From Salinisphaera sp002433465 (GTDB lineage Bacteria > Pseudomonadota > Gammaproteobacteria > Nevskiales > Salinisphaeraceae): a stretch of 64,000 nt of DNA. The stretch is from the NCBI RefSeq assembly GCF_040361435.1, contig NZ_APNL01000008.1:1-64000 (forward strand). Reading direction: 5' to 3'. The first letter of the stretch is position 1. Each line of letters opens with the position of its first letter. Of the stretch, positions 17,801 through 30,951 are shown piece after piece. The position numbers were made by a program, and so were the translations under genes. Below the pieces are notes generated by a model that worked only from the letters and a program-made list of their open reading frames with translations, was not told the origin of the DNA and did no database searches.

Positions 17801-19162
17801 ATGTCTGACTGGCTGATGTCGGTTCCGGCGTTCATCGTGGCCATCGGTCTGCTCGTGGCGGTGCACGAATATGGCCATTTCTGGGTCGCGCGTCGTATGG
17901 GCGTGAAGGTGCTGCGCTATTCGATCGGCTTCGGCAACCGCGTCTGGGGTTTTACCGGCCGACGCAGCGGCATCGAATACTGGTTGTCGGCGATCCCGCT
18001 GGGCGGCTACGTCAAGATGCTCGACGAGCGCGAGGGCCCCGTTGCCGAGGCCGACAAGCCCTATGCCTTCAACCGCCAGCATCCGGCACGCCGGATCGCG
18101 ATCGTGGCCGCGGGTCCGGGGGTCAATTTCCTGTTTGCGATCGCGGCCTACTGGCTGGTGTTCATGATCGGTGTGGCTGGCATCAAACCGATGATCGGCG
18201 CCGCGCCTGCGGACAGCCTTGCTGCCCAGGCCGGTCTGCGCGCGGGCGACGAAATCGTGGCCATCGACGATCGCCGCATCGAAAACTGGGAAGATCTGCG
18301 GCTCGGCCTGATCGAGCGCGGCCTCGATGGCGATGCGGTGGACTTGCAGGTACGTACCGACGAAGGCTCGGTACGCCGCGTCGGGCTGGATTTGAGCAAC
18401 GTTCCTGCCGATCCGGAGCAGCTGTTCGACCGGCTCGGGCTGATGCCGTACCAGCCGCCCGCAACGCCGCTGATCGCCGACGTGGTGGCCGATAGCGCGG
18501 CCAGTCGTGCCGGCCTGCAAAAAGGCGATCAGATCCAGGCCGTGGACGGCGACGCCATGGACACGCCGCAGGCGCTGGTCGAGCGAATCCAGTCAAGCCC
18601 GGGCGAGCGCGTGCAGTTAACGGTGACACGCGATGGACAGACGCTCGATATCCCGGTGACGCTCGCTTCGGTACAAGGCGATGACGGCGCGGAAGAGGGG
18701 CGCCTGGGCGCGCAGATCGGCGTGGATGCGGCAGCCTGGCAGAGCATGCGCACTACGCGCCAGCTCGGTCCTCTGGCCGCGGTTCCGGCGGCGGTCGCGA
18801 AGACATGGGAAGTCTCGGCGCTGACCGTACGCCTTATGGCGCGGATGGTGACGGGCGAGGTTTCGCTGCGTAACGTCAGCGGTCCAATCCAGATTGCCAA
18901 CTATGCGGGACAGACCGCGAGTATCGGTCTGGAAGCGTTTGTTGGCTTTCTTGCCCTGGTTAGCGTCAGTCTAGCGGTGCTCAACCTGTTGCCGATTCCG
19001 GTGTTAGACGGGGGGCATCTTCTGTATTATTCGATCGAATGGATCAGGGGCCGACCTCTTTCGGAGGCGGTACAGGTCGCAGGTCAGCAGGTCGGCATGG
19101 TCGCTCTCCTGATGCTGATGACCCTGGCTTTCTACAACGATATCCTGCGCTTGCTCGGGTAA
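17801..19162 (+). CDS. rseP: Site-2 intramembrane zinc protease
   Basis: RseP, 453 residues, the intramembrane metalloprotease that cleaves anti-sigma factor RseA and remnant signal peptides. Zinc motif HEYGH occupies residues 22-26 in the first membrane segment. Two periplasmic PDZ domains lie about residues 125-300. The second metal motif LLPIPVLDGGH is near 400 in a later membrane segment. The start is the ATG of MSDWLMSV with GGGAGA upstream. The gene directly precedes bamA, as usual, linking envelope stress control to outer-membrane assembly. Confidence 0.97.
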   Translation: MSDWLMSVPAFIVAIGLLVAVHEYGHFWVARRMGVKVLRYSIGFGNRVWGFTGRRSGIEYWLSAIPLGGYVKMLDEREGPVAEADKPYAFNRQHPARRIAIVAAGPGVNFLFAIAAYWLVFMIGVAGIKPMIGAAPADSLAAQAGLRAGDEIVAIDDRRIENWEDLRLGLIERGLDGDAVDLQVRTDEGSVRRVGLDLSNVPADPEQLFDRLGLMPYQPPATPLIADVVADSAASRAGLQKGDQIQAVDGDAMDTPQALVERIQSSPGERVQLTVTRDGQTLDIPVTLASVQGDDGAEEGRLGAQIGVDAAAWQSMRTTRQLGPLAAVPAAVAKTWEVSALTVRLMARMVTGEVSLRNVSGPIQIANYAGQTASIGLEAFVGFLALVSVSLAVLNLLPIPVLDGGHLLYYSIEWIRGRPLSEAVQVAGQQVGMVALLMLMTLAFYNDILRLLG

Positions 19163-19178
19163 GTAAGGTTCTTGAAAT

Positions 19179-21542
19179 ATGCCTGTATGTGTGTCGCGCG
19201 CGCTTGCCGTGCTCCTGTGTCTTTTTGCTGCAAGCGCCTGGGCGCAGACTCAATCGTCGGATTCGGGTTACGACTTCCGCGTGGACGACGTGCGCGTGGT
19301 CGGCGTACAACGCCTCGAGCCCGGCACCGTTCTGACCTATCTGCCCCTGTCGGTGGGCGATCGTCTGAGCGAGGCCCGTGCCCAGCAGTCGATTCGTGCG
19401 CTATACGACACCGGACTGTTCGAGAACGTCGCGCTTCAGCGTGAAGGCAACACCCTCGTTGTTGACGTCACCGAGCGCCCCGAGATCGCGAGCTTTTCAA
19501 TCGAGGGCAACAAGAACATCGGCGGCGAGCAGCTCAAGGATGCGCTTGCACAGCAGGGGCTGGCGAAGGGCGAGCTTTACAAGCGCTCGCTCGTCGACCA
19601 GCTCGAACAGGAGCTGCGCCGCCAGTACTACGCCAACGGCTATTACAGCGTTGCGATCGATACCGAGGTCAAGGAGCTCGACAACAATCGCGTGGCCGTC
19701 GATATCGACGTGACCGAAGGCGAGGTCGCCTCGATCAAGGACATCAACATCATCGGCAACGAACACTTCAGCGACGATGAGCTGCGCGACGTGTTCGAGC
19801 TAAAGGCCAGTTCGCCGGCCTATACCCATCCGTTGACGTTCTGGCGCAGCCGGGACCGCTATTCGCGCGAGAAGCTGCTCGGTGACCTGGAGTCGCTGAA
19901 CTCCTTCTATCAGAACCGCGGCTACGTGCGTTTCAACGTGTCGTCGATCCAGGTGTCGCTGTCGCCGGATAACCGCAACATCTTCCTCACCATCAACGTG
20001 GACGAGGGCGATCAATACACCATCAACGACTACGAATTCGCCGGTGACATGATCGTGCCGCAGACCAGCCTTCAGCGGTTGGTCACGGTCGAGCCGGGCC
20101 AGACGTTCTCGCGCGGCGATGTCGACGCCTCGGCCAACAGCATCAGCTCCGGCCTGGCGGATTTCGGCTATGCCTTCGCCGACGTCGACCCGCTCACCCG
20201 GATCAACGACGAAGACAAGACGGTCGACCTGACCTTCTTCATCGACCCGGGCAAGCGTGCCTACGTCCGTCAGATCACCTTCAACGGCAACGACAAGACC
20301 AACGACGAAACCCTGCGTCGGGAAATGCGCCAGTTCGAAGGGGCGCCGTTCTCGCGCCGTGGCGTGGAGCGTTCGCGCACCCGCCTGGCGCGGCTGCCTT
20401 ACGTGCAGGACGTGCAGGTCAACACCGAAAAGGTCGCCGGCAGCGAAGATCTGGTCGATGTCGATTACGACGTGACCGAACGCGCCGCAGGCACGCTGCA
20501 ATTCGGTGTGGGCTTCTCGGATGCCCAGGGCTTTCTCATCAACGGCAGCGTCTCGCACAGCAACTTTCGTGGCACCGGCAACCGTCTGAGCCTGCGTGCG
20601 GAAACCAACGACTATGCCAAGAGCGTGGGCGCGAGCTGGACCGACCCGTATTTCACCGACGAGGGCGTATCGCGCACCATCTCGGCGTTCTACCGCAATA
20701 CCGACCAGCTGATCCGTATCGGCTCCGGCTTCGACCTGAACTCGGTCGGCGGCGCGGTGACCTTTGGTTTGCCGATCACCGAATACTCGCAGCTGCGCGC
20801 CGGTCTCGGCGTCGAGCGCAACGAAATCAACTCGGCCGTCAACCGCAACGGCGAACAGCGTCTTTCCGACGAGTTGGCCGAGTTCATCGACGAAAACGGC
20901 AAGGAAGCCACCACCTACGAACTGCAGACCGGCTGGTCGCGGGATACGCGTAATCGCACTTTCTTCGCCACCCGCGGCAGCAACACCGAGTTCCAGTTCA
21001 ACATCAAGGGCCCGGGCTCGGACCTCGAGTATTACGACACAAGCCTCGAGCACGAGCGTTACTTCCGCGTCGGCGCCTGGGTTCCCGGGCTGTCGGACAA
21101 GATGGTGCTTTCCGTGGATGGTCGTGTTGCCCAGACCGATGTTTGGGGCGACGGCGAGGATGTGCCGCCCTACGATAACTTCTTCGCGGGCGGTGCCCGG
21201 TCGGTGCGCGGCTACTCGAACGGTGGTCTCGGCCCTCGGGATTCGCTAGACAATCCGTTCGGCGGTCAGTTTCTGACCACGCTGCAAAGCGAACTCGTGA
21301 TTCCGACGTTCCTCGAGTCCGACAACAAGTCCACGCGCCTGACGGCCTTCTACGACATCGGTAACGTCTACGAGGACGCGAGCGCATTCGAAGCCTCGGA
21401 CCTGCGCAAGTCCGCAGGCGTGGCTTTCTACTGGTTCACGCCGTTCTTCGGCCTGCTGCGCGTGAGCTATGCGGCCTACGTGGACGATCCGGACAACGAC
21501 GACGTCGATCGCTTCCAGTTCTCCTTCGGCGTCGGGCTCTAG
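19179..21542 (+). CDS. bamA: Outer membrane protein assembly factor BamA
   Basis: BamA, 787 residues, the essential Omp85 insertase of the outer membrane. A Sec signal peptide ends near AWAQ (about residue 22). Five POTRA domains follow to about residue 420, and then a 16-strand barrel that includes the lid-lock motif VRGYSNGG (VRGF family). The C-terminal strand ends FQFSFGVGL, so the last residue is Leu, not the aromatic residue typical of outer-membrane beta signals. It lies 16 nt after rseP and 22 nt before skp. Confidence 0.98.
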   Translation: MPVCVSRALAVLLCLFAASAWAQTQSSDSGYDFRVDDVRVVGVQRLEPGTVLTYLPLSVGDRLSEARAQQSIRALYDTGLFENVALQREGNTLVVDVTERPEIASFSIEGNKNIGGEQLKDALAQQGLAKGELYKRSLVDQLEQELRRQYYANGYYSVAIDTEVKELDNNRVAVDIDVTEGEVASIKDINIIGNEHFSDDELRDVFELKASSPAYTHPLTFWRSRDRYSREKLLGDLESLNSFYQNRGYVRFNVSSIQVSLSPDNRNIFLTINVDEGDQYTINDYEFAGDMIVPQTSLQRLVTVEPGQTFSRGDVDASANSISSGLADFGYAFADVDPLTRINDEDKTVDLTFFIDPGKRAYVRQITFNGNDKTNDETLRREMRQFEGAPFSRRGVERSRTRLARLPYVQDVQVNTEKVAGSEDLVDVDYDVTERAAGTLQFGVGFSDAQGFLINGSVSHSNFRGTGNRLSLRAETNDYAKSVGASWTDPYFTDEGVSRTISAFYRNTDQLIRIGSGFDLNSVGGAVTFGLPITEYSQLRAGLGVERNEINSAVNRNGEQRLSDELAEFIDENGKEATTYELQTGWSRDTRNRTFFATRGSNTEFQFNIKGPGSDLEYYDTSLEHERYFRVGAWVPGLSDKMVLSVDGRVAQTDVWGDGEDVPPYDNFFAGGARSVRGYSNGGLGPRDSLDNPFGGQFLTTLQSELVIPTFLESDNKSTRLTAFYDIGNVYEDASAFEASDLRKSAGVAFYWFTPFFGLLRVSYAAYVDDPDNDDVDRFQFSFGVGL

Positions 21543-21564
21543 CCGGGCAGGGTTCGACAGCGAC

Positions 21565-22104
21565 ATGTATTCGATACGACGCATTCCGCTCGCGCTTGCC
21601 CTGACGTTCATGCTCGCGTTTACGGGGGCGCTGCAGGCGGCGCCGGCGGCCAGCGACGGCGCGAACAAGGTTCTGCGTATCGGCGTGGTGGACGTGTCGC
21701 GGGTGGTTAACGAGTCGCCCCAGGCGGCACGGGCCAAGTCGAGCATGGCCACACAGTTCGCCAAGCGAAAGAATGCCCTCGAGGCGAAAGCGAACGCGCT
21801 ACGCCAGGATATGGATCGCCTTGCCCAGGACGGCAGCGTGATGAGCGATGAGGATCGCGACAGGCTGCAGAGCGATATCCGCGATCGGCAGCGGGAACTG
21901 CAGCTCGAACGCAGCAAGTACAACGACGATGTCTCCGACGCGGAGCAGAAGGAATTCGAGCAGATGCGCGGCGATATACTGGATATCATCAACCAGTATG
22001 CCGAGGACAACGGCTACGACCTGATTCTGGGCGAAGGCGTGATCTACAGCAGTGATGCAGTCGATGTGACCGACGAGATCCTGGCCGAACTCGGGGACGG
22101 TTAA
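21565..22104 (+). CDS. skp: Periplasmic chaperone Skp/OmpH
   Basis: Skp-family chaperone, 179 residues, which holds unfolded outer-membrane proteins on the way to BamA. A cleavable signal ends near GALQAAPA (about residue 26), then the family start RIGVVDVSRVVNESPQA. The middle is a long, charged, coiled-coil-forming helical hairpin (the tentacles). The start is the ATG of MYSIRRIPLA; the frame continues upstream inside bamA without homology. It is 3 nt before lpxD in the standard bamA-skp-lpxD order. Confidence 0.95.
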   Translation: MYSIRRIPLALALTFMLAFTGALQAAPAASDGANKVLRIGVVDVSRVVNESPQAARAKSSMATQFAKRKNALEAKANALRQDMDRLAQDGSVMSDEDRDRLQSDIRDRQRELQLERSKYNDDVSDAEQKEFEQMRGDILDIINQYAEDNGYDLILGEGVIYSSDAVDVTDEILAELGDG

Positions 22105-22107
22105 GCC

Positions 22108-23157
22108 ATGGCGACGAACACGTCGCCCGCGCTCACGCTCGCGGTGCTGGCCGAGCGATTCGATCTGGTCGTGCCGCCGGAGGCGGCACAGACGGCTATT
22201 CATGGCGTATGCGCCCTCCAGCCGGGCAAGCCCGACTGTATAGGCTTTGCCGAAAACCCGTCCCAGATCGAAACGGTGCGCCGCAGCGCGGCCGCGGCCG
22301 TTATCTGCCCGCCGGCGGTGGCCGAAGCCGTCGATATACCGGCCCTGGTTGCCAAACAGCCGCGGCTGGCGTTCGCGCGTGTCGCCGCGCTGTTCGAGCG
22401 TGGGCCGGCCTCGGCCGGCATTCATGCCCGTGCCGTGGTCGCCGAAAGTGCCCGCGTCGACGAGCAGGCCAGCATCGCCGCCAATGTGGTTATTGGCGCG
22501 AACAGCGTCATCGAGGCCGGCGCGGTCATCGGCGCGAATACGGTGATCGGCGCGGACGTGTATATCGGCGCGGATACCCGTATCGCCAGCAATTGCAGCA
22601 TCGGCGACCGGGTTCACATCGGCGCGCGTACCACGATCGAAGCCAATGCCGTGATCGGCGGGCGCGGGTTCGGGCTCGTTCATAACGGCGCCGGCTGGGA
22701 GCCGATCCCCCAGATGGGTGGCGTGCGCGTGGGCGACGACGTGGAAATCGGCGCCGGCAGCACCATCGACCGCGGCGCGTTGGACGACACCGTGATCGAA
22801 CGCGGCGTGAAGATCGACAACCAGGTGCATATCGCGCACAACTGCCGCATCGGCGCGCATACGGTCGTGGCTGGTTGTACCGGTATCGCGGGTTCCTGCA
22901 CGATCGGCTCGAACTGCATGATCGGCGGTGGCGTAGGCATCGGTGATCACGTCACCATCGCGGATGGCGTCATCGTGACCGCCGCCAGCCAGGTCCCCAA
23001 GAACATCGACCGAAGCGGCGTATACTCGTCGACTTTTCGCGCCATGCCGGCTACTGGCTGGCGCAAGCGCCTTGCCCTGTTTAGACAGCTCGACAAGATC
23101 GAGCGGCGCCTGCGCCGGGTGGAGCGCGCGGCCCCTTCCTCGGAGAATAACGAATGA
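22108..23157 (+). CDS. lpxD: UDP-3-O-acylglucosamine N-acyltransferase
   Basis: LpxD, 349 residues, third enzyme of lipid A synthesis. It adds a 3-hydroxyacyl chain from ACP to the 2-amino group of UDP-3-O-acyl-glucosamine. It has an N-terminal uridine-binding domain (to about residue 110), then a left-handed beta helix of hexapeptide repeats (for example VVIGANSVIEAGAVIGANTV) and the catalytic His region in QVHIAHNCRIG. A C-terminal helix ends in a basic stretch. It overlaps fabZ by 4 nt. Confidence 0.97.
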   Translation: MATNTSPALTLAVLAERFDLVVPPEAAQTAIHGVCALQPGKPDCIGFAENPSQIETVRRSAAAAVICPPAVAEAVDIPALVAKQPRLAFARVAALFERGPASAGIHARAVVAESARVDEQASIAANVVIGANSVIEAGAVIGANTVIGADVYIGADTRIASNCSIGDRVHIGARTTIEANAVIGGRGFGLVHNGAGWEPIPQMGGVRVGDDVEIGAGSTIDRGALDDTVIERGVKIDNQVHIAHNCRIGAHTVVAGCTGIAGSCTIGSNCMIGGGVGIGDHVTIADGVIVTAASQVPKNIDRSGVYSSTFRAMPATGWRKRLALFRQLDKIERRLRRVERAAPSSENNE

Positions 23158-23603
23158 GCGACCAAGACGATATCAAGGCAATCATGCGGCAATTACCGCA
23201 TCGGTTTCCGTTTTTGCTGGTAGACCGGGTGCTTGCCTGCGAGCCGGGCAAGTCGATCACCGCAATCAAGAACGTCACCATCAACGAGCCGTTCTTTCCG
23301 GGCCATTTCCCGAGCGAGCCGGTCATGCCGGGCGTGCTCATTCTTGAAGCGCTGGCCCAGGCCGGGCTGATTCTGGGTATGCGTACGGTGGAGTCGGAAG
23401 AGGGCACCATCGTCTATTTCGCGGGCATCGACAAGGCACGCTTCAAGCGCCGCGTTGTGCCGGGTGATCAGCTGTTGCTCAAGCTCGTGGTGGGTTCGGC
23501 CAAGAAGCGGATCTGGCGTTTCGATGCCGAAGCCTGGGTTGGCGACGAGCTCGCCTGCCGTGCTCAGATGATGGCGGTACCGGGGAAGCCCGATGCCAAT
23601 TGA
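23154..23603 (+). CDS. fabZ: (3R)-hydroxyacyl-ACP dehydratase
   Basis: FabZ, 149 residues, the hot-dog dehydratase of fatty acid elongation. The catalytic His is in LPHRFPFLLVDR, near residue 16 of the conserved stretch, and the Glu is in MPGVLILEALAQAG. Placement between lpxD and lpxA is conserved and reflects the competition of FabZ and LpxA/LpxC for hydroxyacyl-ACP. It overlaps lpxD by 4 nt and lpxA by 11 nt. Confidence 0.98.
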   Translation: MSDQDDIKAIMRQLPHRFPFLLVDRVLACEPGKSITAIKNVTINEPFFPGHFPSEPVMPGVLILEALAQAGLILGMRTVESEEGTIVYFAGIDKARFKRRVVPGDQLLLKLVVGSAKKRIWRFDAEAWVGDELACRAQMMAVPGKPDAN

Positions 23604-24366
23604 TCCCAGCGCACAAGTTCATCCCGAAGCCGAGATCGCCGACGATGTCGATATCGGCCCGTTCAGCGTCATCGGCCCGCACGTCAAGATCGGTGCCGGC
23701 ACGCGCGTCGGTCCGCATGTGGTCATTTCCGGCCATACCACCATCGGCCGCGAAAACCAGATCTTCCAGTTCGTATCGCTGGGCGCCGAACCGCAGCATC
23801 GTATATATGCCGGCGAGCCCACGCGGCTGACCATCGGCGATCGCAACACCTTTCGCGAATACTGCAGCGTGCATCGCGGCACCGTGATCGACCAGAGCGA
23901 GACCATCATCGGCGACGACAACCTGCTGATGGCCTATACCCATATCGCCCACGACTGCGTGCTTGGCAACGGCATCACCATGGCGAACGGGGCCAGCCTC
24001 GCAGGGCATGTGCGTATCGGCGACTTCTGTATTCTGGCCGGGTTCGCGCTGGTGTATCAGTTCCGGCGCGTGGGCACGATGGCGTTTTTGGCCTATTGCA
24101 GCGGCGTACAACAGGATGTACCGGCCTTCGTTCGCAGCGCCGGCGCGCCGGCCGTACCGCACGGGGTCAACTCCGTGGGCATGCGTCGTCGTGGCTATAG
24201 CGAAGAAGAGGTCACTGCCGCCAAGCGCGCCTATCGCACCATCTACCGCTCCAAGCTGCGTCTGGAGCAGGCGCGCGAAGCGCTGCGTGAACCGGCCGAG
24301 TCGAGCGAGGCTGTACGCCTGATGCTGGAATCGATCGAGTTGGCCGAGCGCGGCATCATTCGCTAG
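23593..24366 (+). CDS. lpxA: UDP-N-acetylglucosamine acyltransferase
   Basis: LpxA, 257 residues, catalysing the first step of lipid A synthesis: transfer of 3-hydroxyacyl from ACP to the 3-OH of UDP-GlcNAc. The beta helix begins at once (IDPSAQVHPEAEIADDVDIG). The catalytic His is in YTHIAHDCVLGNG, about residue 120, and a C-terminal helical domain follows from about 190. The first 11 nt overlap the end of fabZ in a different frame. Confidence 0.98.
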   Translation: MPIDPSAQVHPEAEIADDVDIGPFSVIGPHVKIGAGTRVGPHVVISGHTTIGRENQIFQFVSLGAEPQHRIYAGEPTRLTIGDRNTFREYCSVHRGTVIDQSETIIGDDNLLMAYTHIAHDCVLGNGITMANGASLAGHVRIGDFCILAGFALVYQFRRVGTMAFLAYCSGVQQDVPAFVRSAGAPAVPHGVNSVGMRRRGYSEEEVTAAKRAYRTIYRSKLRLEQAREALREPAESSEAVRLMLESIELAERGIIR

Positions 24367-24369
24367 CAC

Positions 24370-25530
24370 GTGGTCGATGCGCAGCCCCGTTTTTTCATCG
24401 TGGCCGGCGAACAGTCCGGCGACGTGCTTGGCGCGGGGCTGATCCGCGCGCTGCGACAACGCTACCCCGGCGCCCGCTTCGAAGGCGTGACCGGGCCGCT
24501 CATGCGCGAGGCCGGCTGTGAGACGCTGGCCGATATCGAAGCGCTATCGCTGTTCGGCATCAGCGAAGTGATCGGGCAGATTCCGCGGCTGCTGCGTCTG
24601 CGACGGCGCCTGTTCGAGCGCGTCGTCGCTACCCGGCCGGATGCGTTCATCGGTATCGACGCGCCGGCGTTCAATACCGGCCTGGAAATGCGGGTACGCC
24701 AGCGCGGTATCGCCACCGTGCACTATGTCTGTCCGACCGCCTGGGCCTGGCGACAGGGGCGCACCAAGAGCATTCGCAAGGCCGTCGACCTTTTGCTGGC
24801 GATATTTCCGTTCGAAGAAGCGTTCTTTCGCCGTTTCGATATCCCGGTGACGTTCGTCGGCCATCCCCTGGCCAACGAATTGCCCCTGCACCCCGACAGC
24901 ACCAGCGCCCGGCGTGCCTTGGAGCTGGAGACCGATGCGCCGCTTCTGGGTCTGCTGCCCGGCAGCCGTCGCTCCGAGGTCAGCCGGCTCGGGCCGGTGT
25001 TCATCGAAACCGCGCGCTGGCTGCAGGCGCGCCACCCGCAACTTCGGTTTGTGGCACCGATGGCGACACCCGCGGTGCGCGAACTCTTCGAAGCCCAGAT
25101 CGCCGAGGCGGGTGCGGATCTGGATATCCGGCTCATCGACGGCCGGTCGCGGGAAGTCATGCGCGCGGCCGACGTGCTGCTGCTGGCCTCGGGCACGGCC
25201 ACGCTGGAGGCGCTGCTGGCAAAAACGCCGATGGTGGTGGCCTACAAGCTGTCGGCGATGAACTATGCGATCGCCCGTGTGTTCAACCTGATCAAGACCG
25301 AGCATGTGAGCATGCCCAATCTGCTGGCCCAGCGAACGCTGGTGCCGGAATGCCTCCAGCAGCAGGCCCGGGTGTCGGTACTGGGCCCCGAGGTCGAACG
25401 ACTGCTGGAATCCGGCCCGGCACGCGCGGCCCAGACCGAGGCCTTTGACGCGATCCACCAGCAGCTGGCCTGCGACGCCGATGAGCGCGCTGCGAACGCG
25501 GTCGCGGCCCTGATCGAGGCGCGCCGATGA
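24370..25530 (+). CDS. lpxB: Lipid A disaccharide synthase
   Basis: LpxB, 386 residues, a GT19 glycosyltransferase that joins lipid X to UDP-2,3-diacylglucosamine to form the lipid A disaccharide. Motifs: FFIVAGEQSGDVLGAGLI near the N-terminus, VCPTAWAWRQGR near 120, LLPGSRRSEV near 195, and the membrane-associating helix region. Translation starts at GTG 3 nt after lpxA; an ATG is not available upstream. The stop overlaps rnhB by ATGA. Confidence 0.97.
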   Translation: MVDAQPRFFIVAGEQSGDVLGAGLIRALRQRYPGARFEGVTGPLMREAGCETLADIEALSLFGISEVIGQIPRLLRLRRRLFERVVATRPDAFIGIDAPAFNTGLEMRVRQRGIATVHYVCPTAWAWRQGRTKSIRKAVDLLLAIFPFEEAFFRRFDIPVTFVGHPLANELPLHPDSTSARRALELETDAPLLGLLPGSRRSEVSRLGPVFIETARWLQARHPQLRFVAPMATPAVRELFEAQIAEAGADLDIRLIDGRSREVMRAADVLLLASGTATLEALLAKTPMVVAYKLSAMNYAIARVFNLIKTEHVSMPNLLAQRTLVPECLQQQARVSVLGPEVERLLESGPARAAQTEAFDAIHQQLACDADERAANAVAALIEARR

Positions 25531-26150
25531 GGCGTCGAACGCGTCGCTTTGCCTGTCCGTTGGTCGCCGGCGTGGACGAAGTGGGGCGGGGCCCGCTCGC
25601 CGGACCGGTCGTGGCGGCCGCGGTCATTCTGCCGGCGCGGCCGCTGCTCCGTGGCCTGACCGATTCGAAGGCGATCGGGGCGGCCGAGCGCGAACGCCTG
25701 GATGAACGGATTCGCCAGCGCGCCCTCGCTTATGCCATCGCCGAAGCCTCCGCGGCCGAGATCGATAGCCTCAATATTCTGCAGGCGAGCCTGCTGGCCA
25801 TGCAGCGTGCGGTGGCGGCGCTTTCGCTGACACCGTTTGTGGCCTGGGTGGACGGCAACCAGCCGCCGCCGTTGAACATGCCGCTGCGTACGGTGGTCGG
25901 CGGTGACGGCAGCGTACCGGCGATCAGCGCTGCTTCCATCATCGCCAAGGTAGCCCGCGATCGGCAGATGAGCGAGTTCGATGCCCGCTATCCCGGCTAC
26001 GGCTTCGGCCAGCACAAGGGCTATGGCACGCGTGCCCATCGCGATGCCATCGACGCCTACGGGGTGACGCCGATACATCGGCGCAGCTTCGCGCCCGTTG
26101 CCCGAGCCCTGCAGCCGCATCAGATCGACTTCATCGATCAGCCCGGCTAG
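25527..26150 (+). CDS. rnhB: Ribonuclease HII
   Basis: RNase HII, 207 residues, which removes ribonucleotides and RNA primers from DNA. Active-site acidic residues lie in GVDEVGRGPLAGPVV near 15-29 and in VDGNQ near 110, and LTDSKAI supplies the family Ser-Lys. It is coupled to lpxB by a 4-nt overlap and precedes dnaE, in the conserved lpxB-rnhB-dnaE order. Confidence 0.97.
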   Translation: MRRRTRRFACPLVAGVDEVGRGPLAGPVVAAAVILPARPLLRGLTDSKAIGAAERERLDERIRQRALAYAIAEASAAEIDSLNILQASLLAMQRAVAALSLTPFVAWVDGNQPPPLNMPLRTVVGGDGSVPAISAASIIAKVARDRQMSEFDARYPGYGFGQHKGYGTRAHRDAIDAYGVTPIHRRSFAPVARALQPHQIDFIDQPG

Positions 26151-26448
26151 GGCCGAGCGCCCTGACGACCACCGACCGTAGTATGGCGGTTCGCGCTCGC
26201 GCGCAGGGCCGTAGAAACACGGCCGCTCCAGCGCAGCGTCGCGTTGACGCGACGACGCCGAACGCCCGCGTGGCATGCCTTGCCGACCCAGACGAATGGT
26301 TAGTGCCCGAGCGTTGCGACAATCGCGCCGCATAGCTCGTTAGAATGATGAGCGACGCCGGCCGCGCCCCCTGCTGGGCGTGCCTGCCCGGCGCCACGTT
26401 TGCCCATGCCGGCGCCTGCTTCGAGGCGCTCGACCGATAGAAAAGCCT
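26151..26448 (+). other. Noncoding gap between rnhB and dnaE
   Basis: This 298-nt stretch holds no supportable gene. It contains a 7-bp hairpin CGTCGCG-TTGA-CGCGACG at 26237-26254 without a T run, and a possible -10 element TAGAAT at 26341-26346 with no good -35. dnaE probably has its own promoter here. Confidence 0.4.
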
Positions 26449-29949
<3,501 letters not shown>

Positions 29950-29979
29950 GCCGCGCAGCGGGCGAAGCAGCAATACACG

Positions 29980-30951
29980 ATGGCGCAGAAAAACCTCGAC
30001 TACCTCGATTTCGAACAGCCGATTGCCGAGTTACAGGAAAAGATCGAGGAGCTGCGCTTCGTCGCCGACGGCAGCGAGGTCAATCTCAGCGAAGAGATCA
30101 CCAAGCTCGAAGGCAAGCGCCGTAGCCTGACCGAGCAGATTTTTTCCAAGCTGTCGACCTGGCAGGTCGCGCAGATGGCGCGTCATCCCCTGCGTCCGTA
30201 CATGCAGGACTATATCGACGGCATGTTCACCGACTTCGTCGAGCTGCACGGTGATCGCGCCTATGCCGACGACCCGGCCATCATCGGCGGTACGGCCCGC
30301 CTGGGCGGGCAGTCGGTGATGGTGATCGGCCACCAGAAAGGCCGGGACACCAAGGAAAAGATCTATCGCAACTTCGGCATGCCGCGCCCGGAGGGCTATC
30401 GCAAGGCGCTGCGCCTGATGAAGCTCGCCGAGCGCTTCAACATGCCGGTGCTCACCTTCATCGATACACCGGGCGCCTATCCGGGCATTGGCGCGGAAGA
30501 GCGCAATCAGTCCGAGGCCATCGCCCGCAATCTTTTCGAAATGGCCCGTCTACGCGTGCCGATCCTGTGTACCGTGGTCGGCGAGGGCGGCTCCGGCGGC
30601 GCGCTGGCGGTGGGCGTGGGCGATCACCTGATGATGCTCCAGTACAGCATCTACTCGGTCATCTCGCCTGAAGGCTGTGCCTCGATTCTGTGGAAGTCGG
30701 CCGAACGGGCCGAGGAAGCGGCGGAGGCGATGAAGGTCGGTTCCGAGGATCTGCACCGGCTCAAGCTGGTCGACGAAGTGGTCGAAGAGCCGCTCGGCGG
30801 TGCCCATCGCGACCCCAAGCAGCTGATGAAGCAGATGCGTGAACGCCTGCTGGCGAACATGACGCGGCTCAAGCGCATGGGCGTCGACGAGCTGCTGGAA
30901 GCCCGCTACAACCGCTGGATGGCCTTCGGCGACTTCAAGCTCGTGGGGTGA
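29980..30951 (+). CDS. accA: Acetyl-CoA carboxylase carboxyltransferase alpha subunit
   Basis: AccA, 323 residues, the alpha subunit of carboxyltransferase; with AccD it moves CO2 from biotin to acetyl-CoA, making malonyl-CoA for fatty acids. Family features: N-terminal helix DYLDFEQPIAELQEKIEEL, GHQKGRDTKEKIYRNFGMP, and the biotin/CoA oxyanion region EGGSGGALAVGVGD. Its TGA overlaps the GTG start of tilS. Confidence 0.98.
   Translation: MAQKNLDYLDFEQPIAELQEKIEELRFVADGSEVNLSEEITKLEGKRRSLTEQIFSKLSTWQVAQMARHPLRPYMQDYIDGMFTDFVELHGDRAYADDPAIIGGTARLGGQSVMVIGHQKGRDTKEKIYRNFGMPRPEGYRKALRLMKLAERFNMPVLTFIDTPGAYPGIGAEERNQSEAIARNLFEMARLRVPILCTVVGEGGSGGALAVGVGDHLMMLQYSIYSVISPEGCASILWKSAERAEEAAEAMKVGSEDLHRLKLVDEVVEEPLGGAHRDPKQLMKQMRERLLANMTRLKRMGVDELLEARYNRWMAFGDFKLVG

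Noticed and set aside
26151..26448. Possible small gene or RNA in the rnhB-dnaE gap
   Set aside because: No frame with a ribosome site, and only one short hairpin without a T run.
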